64,000 nt of DNA from Tistlia consotensis USBA 355. Its GTDB lineage: Bacteria; Pseudomonadota; Alphaproteobacteria; Kiloniellales; DSM-21159. The stretch is from the NCBI RefSeq assembly GCF_900177295.1, contig NZ_FWZX01000026.1, forward strand, positions 35,573 to 99,572. The letters run 5' to 3'. Shown piece by piece: positions 8,698-16,608 of this stretch. How positions within the stretch are numbered: position 1 is the first letter of the stretch; each line of letters starts with the position of its first letter. Made by a program: the position numbers and the translations under genes. The notes below the pieces were generated by a model, which saw only the letters and a list, made by a program, of their open reading frames with translations, was not told where the DNA came from and did not search any database.

Positions 8698-9584
8698 CGC
8701 TGCGCTCCTGGCTCTTCGTGCCCGGCGACAGCGAGCGCAAGCTCGAGAAGGCCGAGAGCGCCGGCGCCGACGCCCTGATCCTCGACCTCGAAGACGCCGT
8801 GGCGCCGGAGCGCAAGGCGACGGCCCGGGAGGCGGTGCGGGGCTTCCTCGACGCCCGCCCCCGTGCCGGCCGACGAACCCAGCTCTGGGTGCGCGTCAAT
8901 CCGCTCGGCGACACCGCCCTGTCAGACCTCGCGGCGATCATGGGCGGCGCGCCTAACGGCATCATGATCCCGAAGACCGAGGGCCCGGCCGACCTGCTGC
9001 GGCTGAGCCACCACCTGGAGGCCTTCGAGGCGGCGGGCGGCCTGCCGGACGGCAGTACCGGCATCCTGCCGGTCGCGACCGAGACGCCGGTCGGAACGCT
9101 CAGGCTGTCGGCCTTCGCCGAGGCCAGATTGCCGCGCCTGGCTGCCATGACCTGGGGCGCCGAGGATCTCAGCACCGCGATCGGAGCCGCGACCAACCGC
9201 GACCCGGAGGGCGGCTGGGCCTTCACCTACCGCTGGGCGCGCTCGGCCCTGCTGCTCGCGGCCAAGGCGACCGGCGCGCTGGCGCTCGACACGCTCTATG
9301 CAGACTTCCGCGACGCGGAGGGCTTGCGCCGCGACAGCAAGCGGGCCGCTGCCGAGGGCTTCGACGGACGCATCGCCATCCATCCCGCCCAGGTCGAGGT
9401 CATCAACGCCGCTTTCGCGCCCTCACCCGAGGCGGTCGAGCAGGCCCGCCGGGTCGTCGCCGCCTTCCAGGCGGCGCCGAGCGCCGGGGCGGTCAGCCTC
9501 GACGGCCGGATGCTCGACATCCCGCATCTCAAGCAGGCGCGGAACATCCTCGCCCGGCACGACGCAGTGCTCGCCCGGCAGTGA
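8694..9584 (+). CDS. HpcH/HpaI aldolase / citrate lyase beta-like (CitE family) CoA lyase
   Basis: 296 residues, full length. Motifs: [12 protein letters not shown] at the N-terminus, [11 protein letters not shown] (Mg2+-binding Glu/Asp region), [19 protein letters not shown] and [14 protein letters not shown]. These are the CitE/malyl-CoA lyase signatures. Such enzymes split beta-hydroxyacyl-CoAs such as citramalyl- or malyl-CoA into a CoA thioester plus a 2-oxo acid. It is coupled by a 4-base overlap to the MaoC hydratase gene. The combination with dehydrogenase and hydratase suggests a route ending in retro-Claisen cleavage; the substrate is inferred only. Confidence 0.88.
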   Translation: MTLRSWLFVPGDSERKLEKAESAGADALILDLEDAVAPERKATAREAVRGFLDARPRAGRRTQLWVRVNPLGDTALSDLAAIMGGAPNGIMIPKTEGPADLLRLSHHLEAFEAAGGLPDGSTGILPVATETPVGTLRLSAFAEARLPRLAAMTWGAEDLSTAIGAATNRDPEGGWAFTYRWARSALLLAAKATGALALDTLYADFRDAEGLRRDSKRAAAEGFDGRIAIHPAQVEVINAAFAPSPEAVEQARRVVAAFQAAPSAGAVSLDGRMLDIPHLKQARNILARHDAVLARQ

Positions 9585-9620
9585 CCGGCCGCATCCGAGA
9601 CATGGAAGGGAAGACGTGAC

Positions 9621-10553
9621 GTGAAGAAAGCCGACAAGGTCATCATCAGCTGCGCGGTCACCGGCTCGATCCACACGCCCAGCATGTCGCCGCACCTGCC
9701 GGTCACGCCGGCGGAGATCGCCGAGCAGTCGATCGAGGCCGCCGAGGCCGGCGCCGCCATCCTGCACCTCCACGCGCGCGATCCCGAGACCGGGAAGCCG
9801 ACGCCCTCGCCCGAGGTCTTCGCACGCTTCCTGCCGGTGATCCGCCAGCGCTGCGACGCCATCGTCAACATCACGACCGGCGGCGGCCTCGGCATGACGC
9901 TCGACGAGCGGCTCGCCGCGGCGAAATGGGCGAGGCCCGAGATCGCCTCGATGAACATGGGCTCCTTCAACTTCAACATCTCCGGCGCGGCCGGGCGGGT
10001 GAAGGAGTTCCGCTTCGACTGGGAGAAGCCCTACCTGGAGATGACGACGGACTTCATCCTCTCCAACACCTTCGCCCAGATCGAGCGGGGCATGCGCGAG
10101 CTCGGCGGGCTCGGCACGCGCTTCGAGTTCGAGTGCTACGACGTCGGCCACCTCTACAACCTCGCCCACTTCGCCGACCGCGGCATCGTCGAGCCGCCGT
10201 TCTTCGTGCAGGCCATCTTCGGCATCCTCGGTGGCCTGGGCCCGGACCCCGAGAACCTCATGCACATGAAGGCGACGGCCGACCGGCTGTTCGGCGACGA
10301 CTACTACCTCTCCGTCCTGGCCGCCGGTCGGCATCAGATGCCCCTGGTCACCATGGGCGCGATCCTGGGCGGCAACGTGCGGGTCGGGCTGGAGGACAGC
10401 CTGTTCCTGGAGCGTGGCCGCCTCGCCGCTTCCAATGCCGAGCAGGTCGCCAAGATCAGGCGAATCCTCAGCGAGCTGTCCCTCGAGGCGGCGACGCCGG
10501 AGGAGGCGCGGCAGATGCTCCGCACCAAAGGGCCCGTCAGCCTCGGCTTCTGA
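9621..10553 (+). CDS. BKACE-family (DUF849) beta-keto acid cleavage enzyme
   Basis: 310 residues from GTG 9621, which follows GGAAGGGAAG. It is typical of the BKACE family, whose founder is 3-keto-5-aminohexanoate cleavage enzyme: ISCAVTGS at the N-terminus, ILHLHARDPETGKPT (metal-binding HLHARDP), NITTGGG, FECYDVGHLYNL and GGNVRVGLED near the C-terminus. These Zn enzymes condense a beta-keto acid with acetyl-CoA and release acetoacetate plus a new acyl-CoA. It ends the hydratase-lyase-BKACE operon and is followed by the TRAP transporter genes. Family assignment is firm; the beta-keto acid is unknown. Confidence 0.9.
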   Translation: MKKADKVIISCAVTGSIHTPSMSPHLPVTPAEIAEQSIEAAEAGAAILHLHARDPETGKPTPSPEVFARFLPVIRQRCDAIVNITTGGGLGMTLDERLAAAKWARPEIASMNMGSFNFNISGAAGRVKEFRFDWEKPYLEMTTDFILSNTFAQIERGMRELGGLGTRFEFECYDVGHLYNLAHFADRGIVEPPFFVQAIFGILGGLGPDPENLMHMKATADRLFGDDYYLSVLAAGRHQMPLVTMGAILGGNVRVGLEDSLFLERGRLAASNAEQVAKIRRILSELSLEAATPEEARQMLRTKGPVSLGF

Positions 10554-10631
10554 GCACGGCCGGCGGGCGGTCCGCCGCGAAAAATCCCAAGCGACCGGAT
10601 GAGACGCTTGCATCAGGGAGGGATTTTGTCG

Positions 10632-10658
10632 AACGATTAAAAGGTCTAACCATTAAAA
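10632..10658. promoter_or_regulatory. candidate GntR operator, copy 2, with direct repeat
   Basis: GGTCTAACCATTAAAA at 10643-10658 ends 15 bases before the TRAP binding-protein start and matches the element at 7102-7117. A direct repeat AACGATTAAAA (10632-10642) / AACCATTAAAA (10648-10658) has a 16-bp period. It overlaps the position expected for a promoter or for steric block of translation initiation, so repression is the likelier mode. Confidence 0.5.
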
Positions 10659-10673
10659 ATCGGGAGGGAACCC

Positions 10674-11693
10674 ATGAAGAGACAGGCAAGACTGGCCGCC
10701 GCGCTCGCGGTGGCGGTACTGGCCGGAGGTGCCGGTCCGGCTCTGGCGGAGACGACCCTGACGGTCGCGCACGGCTTCTCGCCGACGCACGTGATCGCCG
10801 CGCAGGGGGTCGACCCCTGGATGGCCTGCATGAAGGCGAAGGCCGGCGACCAGCTGGGCTTCAACTACTACCCCTCGGGCCAGGTAGCCTCGACCAAGGA
10901 GATGCTGACGGCGCTCAACGCCGGCATCGCCGACCTGACGACCGTGCCGATCGGCTACGTCAGCAGCAAGATGCCGCTCAACGGCGTCTCGATGCTGCCC
11001 GGCCTCGGCAGCAGCGCCGGCCAGGTCATCCCGGTCTATTCCAAGGCGGTCAGGCAGGGCCTGCTGGCCAAGGAGTTCGAGCAGAACCACATCCGGCCGA
11101 TCTGGGTCATGGTGCTGCCGGCCTACCAGATCGTCTCGCGGGTCGGGCCGCTGCGCACGAAGGAGGATTTCGCCGGCAAGGTCGTGCGCTCGGCGGGCGG
11201 CACGATGAACCTGACGCTCTCCGCGCTCGGCGCCTCGCCGGCCGAGATCCCGAGCAGCGACATGTACGTCGCCATGGAGCGCGGCACGGTCGACGCGACG
11301 CTGTCGGCCTACGCCAGCATCAAGCCCTACAACATCAACGAGGTCATGAACGCCGTCAGCGCGAACGGCGAGTTCGGCTCCTTCTCGATCGCCTTCTCGA
11401 TGTCCGATTCCAGCTGGACCAAGCTGTCGCCGGAGCTGCAGCAGATGGCCAGCGACTGCGGCAGCCAGGTCGAGGGCTCGATCGCCAGGTTCCTCGACGG
11501 CGAGGTCGATGAGCTAAAGGCCGAGTTCAGCAAGGCCGGCGTTACGGTCTACGACTTCACGCCGGAGCAGCTGGCCTGGATGCACAAGCAGCTTGGGCAG
11601 GTCAGCGACGACTGGGTGGCGCGGTTGAAGGATCGCGGCCTGCCTGCCCAGCAGGCCCTGGACGAGTACCGCAAGCTGATGGGCGTCCAGTGA
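10674..11693 (+). CDS. TRAP transporter substrate-binding protein (DctP family)
   Basis: 339 residues with an N-terminal signal peptide (about 25 residues, ending ...GPALA before ETTLTVAHGF). The mature part follows the DctP plan: SPTHVIAAQGVDPWM, GIADLTTVPIGY, the FAGKVVRSAGG stretch carrying the Arg that usually clamps a substrate carboxylate, then GTVDATLSAY. It is the periplasmic receptor for the small and large permeases encoded directly downstream. Ligand: probably an organic acid feeding the adjacent CoA-transferase pathway. The GGGAGG ribosome-binding site is good. Confidence 0.9.
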   Translation: MKRQARLAAALAVAVLAGGAGPALAETTLTVAHGFSPTHVIAAQGVDPWMACMKAKAGDQLGFNYYPSGQVASTKEMLTALNAGIADLTTVPIGYVSSKMPLNGVSMLPGLGSSAGQVIPVYSKAVRQGLLAKEFEQNHIRPIWVMVLPAYQIVSRVGPLRTKEDFAGKVVRSAGGTMNLTLSALGASPAEIPSSDMYVAMERGTVDATLSAYASIKPYNINEVMNAVSANGEFGSFSIAFSMSDSSWTKLSPELQQMASDCGSQVEGSIARFLDGEVDELKAEFSKAGVTVYDFTPEQLAWMHKQLGQVSDDWVARLKDRGLPAQQALDEYRKLMGVQ

Positions 11694-11712
11694 GCCGCCA
11701 CCCGGACGCGTC

Positions 11713-12234
11713 GTGACCTACGCCCGGATCCACGGCGCCTTCGACGCCCTCCTTGCCCGCGGCGAGGCCGCAGCCGCCGTCCTGGCCGGCTGCGGCGCGC
11801 TGGCGGCGATGCTGCTGGTCTCGGCCGACGCGGTGATCCGCCACCTCTTCGCCCAGCCTCTGACCTTCCAGCTCTACTTCACGGAGCACTACCTGCTGGT
11901 CTCGATGGCGCTGCTGGCGCTGCCCTGGGGCTTCCGCACCGGCGGCTTCATCCGCATCGAGGGCTTCGCGATGGCCGTGCCGCTCTCGCTGCGCGGGCCG
12001 CTGCTGCGTACCGGGCTGCTCGCCGGCGCCGGCTACATCGGCTATCTCGGCTGGCTCGGCCTCGGCAAGTTCCAGGAGGCGCTGGCTGGCCACGAGGTCG
12101 ACATGGGCGTGATCGACTGGCCGATCGCCTGGTCCTGGATCTGGGTGCCGCTCGGCTGCGGCCTGCTGGCACTGCGCCTGACCCTGGCGGCGAGCGCGCC
12201 GACCGCCCCCCTCTTCCGCACCACACACGACTGA
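11713..12234 (+). CDS. TRAP transporter small permease (DctQ family)
   Basis: 173 residues from GTG 11713, 19 bp after the binding-protein gene. Four hydrophobic segments (about residues 20-45, 55-75, 92-115 and 130-155) fit the DctQ topology. Motifs such as ADAVIRHLF and LALPWGFRTGGFIRIE are typical. It is the stabilising inner-membrane subunit that pairs with the DctM transporter encoded 12 bp downstream. Confidence 0.86.
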   Translation: MTYARIHGAFDALLARGEAAAAVLAGCGALAAMLLVSADAVIRHLFAQPLTFQLYFTEHYLLVSMALLALPWGFRTGGFIRIEGFAMAVPLSLRGPLLRTGLLAGAGYIGYLGWLGLGKFQEALAGHEVDMGVIDWPIAWSWIWVPLGCGLLALRLTLAASAPTAPLFRTTHD

Positions 12235-12246
12235 GCGACCGGCATC

Positions 12247-13551
12247 ATGACCTTCGCCCTCGGCCTGATCGTCCTGCTCGCCTTGATGATCCTCGGCGTG
12301 CCGATCGGCTTCGCCCTCGGGCTCGCCGGTGTCGCCAGCCTCGCCCTGATCGTGCCGGCTCCGGTGATCCTCGGCCTGATGACCCAGGTGGTCCACGCGA
12401 CCGCGGCCAGCTACGTCCTGCTGACCATCCCGATGTTCGTGCTGATGGCCGAATTTCTCAGCGCCGGCGGCGTTGCCCAGGATCTGATGCTGGCCTGCAA
12501 CCGCATGCTGCGCCGGGTGCGCGGCGGCCTGGCCATGGCCTGCGTCTTCGCCGGCGCCCTGCTCGCCTCGGCCTCGGGCAGCAGCACCGCCTCGGTCGCC
12601 AGCATCACCCGGGCCTCCTATCCGACCATGCGGCGGCTCGGCTACGACTGCGGCTTCTCGGTCGGCACAATCTCGATCGCCGGCACCCTGGCGATCATGA
12701 TCCCGCCGTCGATCGCCTTCGTCGTCTACGGCCTGATGACCGACGTCTCGATCGGCAAGCTGTTCATCGCCGGCGTCCTGCCCGGCCTGCTGACCGCCGC
12801 CGGCTACATCGCGACCATCGCGCTGCTGCTCTGGCGCCGGCCGGGCCTGGCGCCAACCGGGGCTTCCCCGAACGTCGGTGGAGACGTCGGCGGAGACAGC
12901 GCCGGCCTCGAGGGTCGAGGCCAGGTCTGGCCGATCGTCCTGCTGGTCGCGATCGTGCTCGGCTGTCTCTACGGCGGCGTCGCGACGCCGACCGAGGTCG
13001 GTGCGCTGGGCGCGCTGGCCGCCGGACTGATCAGCCTCGGCCTCGGTCGCATGACCGGCCGCCGCTTCGCGACAGCTGTCGGCAACACCCTGCGCACCAC
13101 GGCGCTGATCGTCACCATCATCTTCGGCGCGCACCTCTTCGGCTACTTCATCTCCTTCACCCACGTCACCGACCAGATGTTGACCTGGATCGCCGCCAGC
13201 GGCCTGTCGCGCTACAGCGTGCTGCTGCTCGTCGTGCTGGTCTACCTCGGTCTCGGCATGGTGATGGACCAGTTCGCGATCATCATCCTGACCGCGCCGA
13301 TCTCCTACGCCCTGGTCACCGGACTCGGCTTCGACGGCGTCTGGTTCGGGGTGATCATCGTCAAGACCGCCGAGATCGGCCTGGTCTCGCCGCCGATGGG
13401 CCTCAACGTCTTCATTGCCGCCTCGGCCGCCGAGGTCGACGCGCGCGCCGGCTTTGCCGGCGTGCTGCCCTTCATCGTCACCGAGCTGGTCATTCTGGCG
13501 CTGCTGATCGCCGTCCCGGAGATCGTGCTTTACCTTCCGGGCACGATGTGA
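12247..13551 (+). CDS. TRAP transporter large permease (DctM family)
   Basis: 434 residues with about 12 hydrophobic segments, the normal DctM length. Signatures: GVPIGFALGLAG near the N-terminus, LLTIPMFVLMAEFL, GSSTASVASITRASYPTMRRLGY (cation-binding hairpin region), MIPPSIAFVVYG and LVSPPMGLNVFIAAS near the C-terminus. It is the sodium-coupled transport subunit. It completes the DctP-Q-M set and precedes the CoA-transferase pseudogene by 19 bp. Confidence 0.9.
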   Translation: MTFALGLIVLLALMILGVPIGFALGLAGVASLALIVPAPVILGLMTQVVHATAASYVLLTIPMFVLMAEFLSAGGVAQDLMLACNRMLRRVRGGLAMACVFAGALLASASGSSTASVASITRASYPTMRRLGYDCGFSVGTISIAGTLAIMIPPSIAFVVYGLMTDVSIGKLFIAGVLPGLLTAAGYIATIALLLWRRPGLAPTGASPNVGGDVGGDSAGLEGRGQVWPIVLLVAIVLGCLYGGVATPTEVGALGALAAGLISLGLGRMTGRRFATAVGNTLRTTALIVTIIFGAHLFGYFISFTHVTDQMLTWIAASGLSRYSVLLLVVLVYLGLGMVMDQFAIIILTAPISYALVTGLGFDGVWFGVIIVKTAEIGLVSPPMGLNVFIAASAAEVDARAGFAGVLPFIVTELVILALLIAVPEIVLYLPGTM

Positions 13552-13570
13552 CCAGGCGGGGAGAGGGTGG

Positions 13571-14160
13571 ATGCTGAGGCTGCTGGACGGGGTCCGCGTG
13601 ATCGAGGCCGGACACGTCGTGCTCGGCCCCTACGCCGGCCAGTTCCTCGGCGACTTCGGTGCCGACGTGGTCGAGATCGAGCCCATCGAGGGCGACGTCT
13701 ATCGCGGCGTCGGCCTGGCCCGCAGCCGCGGCATGAGCGCCCAGTGGATGGCCTGCAACCGCCTCGTGCACGGCGCCGACGCCTTCCTGCACAACATGCG
13801 CGAGACGCGCTGGCCCGGCTCGGTCTCGACGATCCGACTCTGAGCGCGATCAACCCGCGCCTGGTCTACTGCGCCGCCACCGGCTTCGGCTCGGACGGTC
13901 CCTATGGCGGCCGCCCGGCGGTCGACGACGTGATCCAGGCCTGGTCGGGCCTGGCCGCGCTGAACGGCCGCCATGCCGGGCGCCGTCGCTCGTGCCGCTG
14001 ACCCTCGCCGACATGCTGACGGCACTGATGCTGGGCCGGAGCCTGCTCGCCGGCCTGCACCGCCAGCGGGCGACCGGCAGGGGCTGCCATTTTTCGAGAC
14101 GCCGATGTTCGAGGCGATGGTCTCGGCCCCGCTGAACCAGCACCTCCCGGGCGCCCGGCG
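13571..14160 (+). pseudogene. decayed CaiB/BaiF CoA-transferase (frameshifts and deletions)
   Basis: Homology to class III CoA-transferases hops between all three forward frames. MLRLLDGVRVIEAGHVVLGPYA through ACNR is one frame (from 13571). LGLDDPTLSAINPRLVYCAATGFGSDGPYGG is the next (around 13825-13975). SLVPLTLADMLTALMLGRSLLAG is the third, and a return frame gives LPFFETPMFEAMVSAPL before the sequence stops at 14160. The nkrSvaLDlk region after ACNR is deleted and roughly the last half of a ~400-residue protein is missing. The good start and operon position show that it was once the last gene of the TRAP operon. It abuts the convergent aldehyde dehydrogenase gene. Confidence 0.85.
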
Positions 14161-14163
14161 CTG

Positions 14164-15684
14164 TCAGGCCATGTTCACGATCACGGTCTTCTTGTGGGTG
14201 AAGTGCTCGAGCATCGCCTCGAGCGTCGCTTCCTTGCCGAGGCCCGACTGCTTGATGCCACCATAGGACAGCGCCGGCTGCACGACCAGGTTCTGGTTGA
14301 CCTGGACGAAGCCGGCCTCAAGCCGGCGGGTCGCGTCGAGCGCGGTCCTGAGGTCCTTCGTCCAGATCGTCGCGGCCAGGCCGTAGTCGCTGTCGTTGGC
14401 CGCTTCGATCGCCGCCTCGTAGTCGCTGAAGCGGATGACCGTGCAGACCGGCCCGAAGATCTCCTCGCGCGCCAGGCGGCAGGCGTTGTTGACCCCGGTG
14501 AAGATCACCGGCCGGACGAACAGGCCCTTCGCGAGCGCCGGGTCGTCCGGCAGCGCCGAGCAAAGGTGGGCCGTCGCTCCCGGCAGGTCGCGGCCGAGCT
14601 CGATGTAGGAGCGCACCCGCTCGAACTGCTGCGGCGAGACGATCGCGCCGATGTCGGTCCGCTCGTCCAGCGGATCGCCCATCACCAGGGCGTCGACCTT
14701 GGCCTTGAGCCGCTCGACGAAGGCGTCGTGCAGGCCGTCCTGGACGAAGATGCGGCTCGAGGCCGTGCAGCTCTGGCCCTGGCGGGTGAAGCGCATGCCG
14801 ACGACGGCGCCGGCGACGGCCCGCTCCAGGTCGGCGTCGTCCATGACGATCATCGGACTCTTGCCGCCCAGCTCCAGGGTCACGGGAATCAGCTTCTCGG
14901 CAGCGGCCCGGTAGACCGTCCGGCCGGTCTCGACCGAGCCCGTGAAGGTGACCTTGCCGACCTTCGGATGGCCGACCAGCGGCGCGCCGCACTCCGGCCC
15001 CAGGCCGGTCAGGAGATTGAACAGGCCGGCCGGCAGCACCCGGTTCATGATCTCGGCGACGCGCAGCACCGCGAGCGGCGCCTCCTCGGCGGCCTTGACG
15101 ACGACCGCGTTGCCGGCGACCAGGGCCGGCGCGATCTTCAGCGCCATCAGCAGCAGCGGCACGTTCCAGGGGATGATCGCGCCGACCACCCCGATCGGCT
15201 CGCGCAGGGTCAGGGTCAGCATGTCCGGGCTGAAGGGCACGGTCTCGCCCTTGAGCTCCGAGCCGAGGCCGCCGAAGAAGGTGAAGACGTCGGCCAGCAC
15301 CGAGGCCTCGACCCGGCTCTCGGTGCGCAGGGCCTTGCCGGTCTCGAGCGCCAGCAGGCGCCCCAGCTCCTCGACGTGCTCGCCGAGCAGGCGCGCGCAC
15401 TCGGCGACCAGCCTGCCGCGCTGGCGGGCGGCGACGCCCGCCCAGTCCTTCTGTGCCCGGACCGCGGCGGCAACCGCCGCCTCGACGTCCGCGGCCTCGC
15501 CGAACGGCGCCTCGGCGACGGGCTCGCCGGTCGCCGGATCGATGACCTCGAAGGTGCGACCGCTGCGCGCCGCGACCAGCGCGCCGTCGATCAGCATGCG
15601 GCCCGAGAGCGCCCTGGCCAGCGCCCGGGGATCGGTGACGGGGTCCTGCGTCATCGGCGTCGTCTCCTGATCAGCTGCCGTCAT
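14164..15684 (-). CDS. NAD(P)-dependent aldehyde dehydrogenase
   Basis: 506 residues from ATG 15684, overlapping the stop of the 3-hydroxyisobutyrate dehydrogenase gene (ATGA); an internal ATG at 15654 is a weaker alternative. Classic ALDH motifs: IIPWNVPLLLMALKIAPALVAGNAVVVK, FTGSVETGR (nucleotide binding), VTLELGGKSP (general-base Glu) and GQSCTASSR (catalytic Cys). It reads as a general aldehyde dehydrogenase. It lacks the CoA-acylating methylmalonate-semialdehyde signature (GERCMA) that its neighbours would predict, so it probably makes a free acid. Confidence 0.88.
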   Translation of the reverse strand: MTAADQETTPMTQDPVTDPRALARALSGRMLIDGALVAARSGRTFEVIDPATGEPVAEAPFGEAADVEAAVAAAVRAQKDWAGVAARQRGRLVAECARLLGEHVEELGRLLALETGKALRTESRVEASVLADVFTFFGGLGSELKGETVPFSPDMLTLTLREPIGVVGAIIPWNVPLLLMALKIAPALVAGNAVVVKAAEEAPLAVLRVAEIMNRVLPAGLFNLLTGLGPECGAPLVGHPKVGKVTFTGSVETGRTVYRAAAEKLIPVTLELGGKSPMIVMDDADLERAVAGAVVGMRFTRQGQSCTASSRIFVQDGLHDAFVERLKAKVDALVMGDPLDERTDIGAIVSPQQFERVRSYIELGRDLPGATAHLCSALPDDPALAKGLFVRPVIFTGVNNACRLAREEIFGPVCTVIRFSDYEAAIEAANDSDYGLAATIWTKDLRTALDATRRLEAGFVQVNQNLVVQPALSYGGIKQSGLGKEATLEAMLEHFTHKKTVIVNMA

Positions 15685-16571
15685 GCCGTCCCCCGCAGCA
15701 TCCGGACGATGCCGGAGAAATCGACCATGCCGTGGCCGGCACCGACGAACAGCGAATAGAGCGCGGCGGCCTCGGCGCCGAGCGGCGTCGTCGCGCCGGC
15801 TGCGGCGGCCGCCTGCTGCGCCAGCCTGAGGTCCTTGAGCATCAGCGCCGCGGCGAAGCCCGGCCTGTAGTCCCGGTTCGCCGGCGAGGCCGGCACCGGC
15901 CCCGGCACCGGGCAGTAGCTGGTCAGCGACCAGCACTGGCCGGAGGCGGTCGAGCTGACCTCGAACAGCTTGCCGGCGTCGAGGCCAAGCTTCTCGGCCA
16001 GGACGAAGGCCTCGCAGACGCCGATCATCGAGATGCCGAGGATCATGTTGTTGCAGATCTTCGCCGCCTGGCCGGCGCCGACCGCACCGGTGTGAACCAC
16101 GGTCCGGCCCATCGCGCGCAGCACCGGCTCCGCCCGCGCGAAGGCGGCCGGAGAGCCGCCGACCATGAAGGTCAGCGTGCCGGCCTCGGCGCCGCCGACG
16201 CCGCCGGAGACCGGTGCGTCGAGCAGTTCCAGCCCCGCCCCGGCCGCCTCGGCGCCGACCGCCCGCGCCGTCTCGACGTCGATGGTCGAGCAATCGATGA
16301 CCAGGGTGCCGGCTGGCGCCGCCCGGAGCACGCCGCCCTCGCCGCCGAGCACTTCGCGGACGTGCCGGCCGGAGGGCAGCATCGTGATCGCGACCTCGGC
16401 CCCGGCCACCGCCTCCGCGGCGCTGCCGGCGATCCTCCCGCCGGCCGCCGCGAGGACCTCCAGCGCCGGCGCGGACAGGTCGAAGCCGACGACCTCGTGC
16501 CCCGCCTTCAGCAGATTGGCGGCCATCGGCCCGCCCATGTTGCCGAGGCCGATGAAAGCGATCTTCGCCAC
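15681..16571 (-). CDS. mmsB: 3-hydroxyisobutyrate dehydrogenase family (MmsB-like)
   Basis: 296 residues. N-terminal Rossmann motif GLGNMGGPMAANLL, then DAPVSGGVGGAEAGTLTFMVGG (substrate loop) and GAGQAAKICNNM, with the conserved catalytic Lys. The C-terminal helical domain is complete (LMLKDLRLAQQAA). These are 3-hydroxyisobutyrate dehydrogenase/beta-hydroxyacid dehydrogenase signatures. It lies between an isobutyryl-CoA dehydrogenase gene (37 bp upstream) and an aldehyde dehydrogenase gene (overlapping), so valine/isobutyrate catabolism is the best reading. Symbol given by family and context only. Confidence 0.85.
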   Translation of the reverse strand: MAKIAFIGLGNMGGPMAANLLKAGHEVVGFDLSAPALEVLAAAGGRIAGSAAEAVAGAEVAITMLPSGRHVREVLGGEGGVLRAAPAGTLVIDCSTIDVETARAVGAEAAGAGLELLDAPVSGGVGGAEAGTLTFMVGGSPAAFARAEPVLRAMGRTVVHTGAVGAGQAAKICNNMILGISMIGVCEAFVLAEKLGLDAGKLFEVSSTASGQCWSLTSYCPVPGPVPASPANRDYRPGFAAALMLKDLRLAQQAAAAAGATTPLGAEAAALYSLFVGAGHGMVDFSGIVRMLRGTA

Positions 16572-16608
16572 GTCCTTCCCTCCCCTTTCTCCGGGTCCAT
16601 GCCGCGCG

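Noticed and set aside
13567..14266. Separate small genes at 13567-14001 and 13973-14266
   Set aside because: Their recognisable parts are consecutive pieces of one CoA-transferase in different frames, so they are annotated as one pseudogene.
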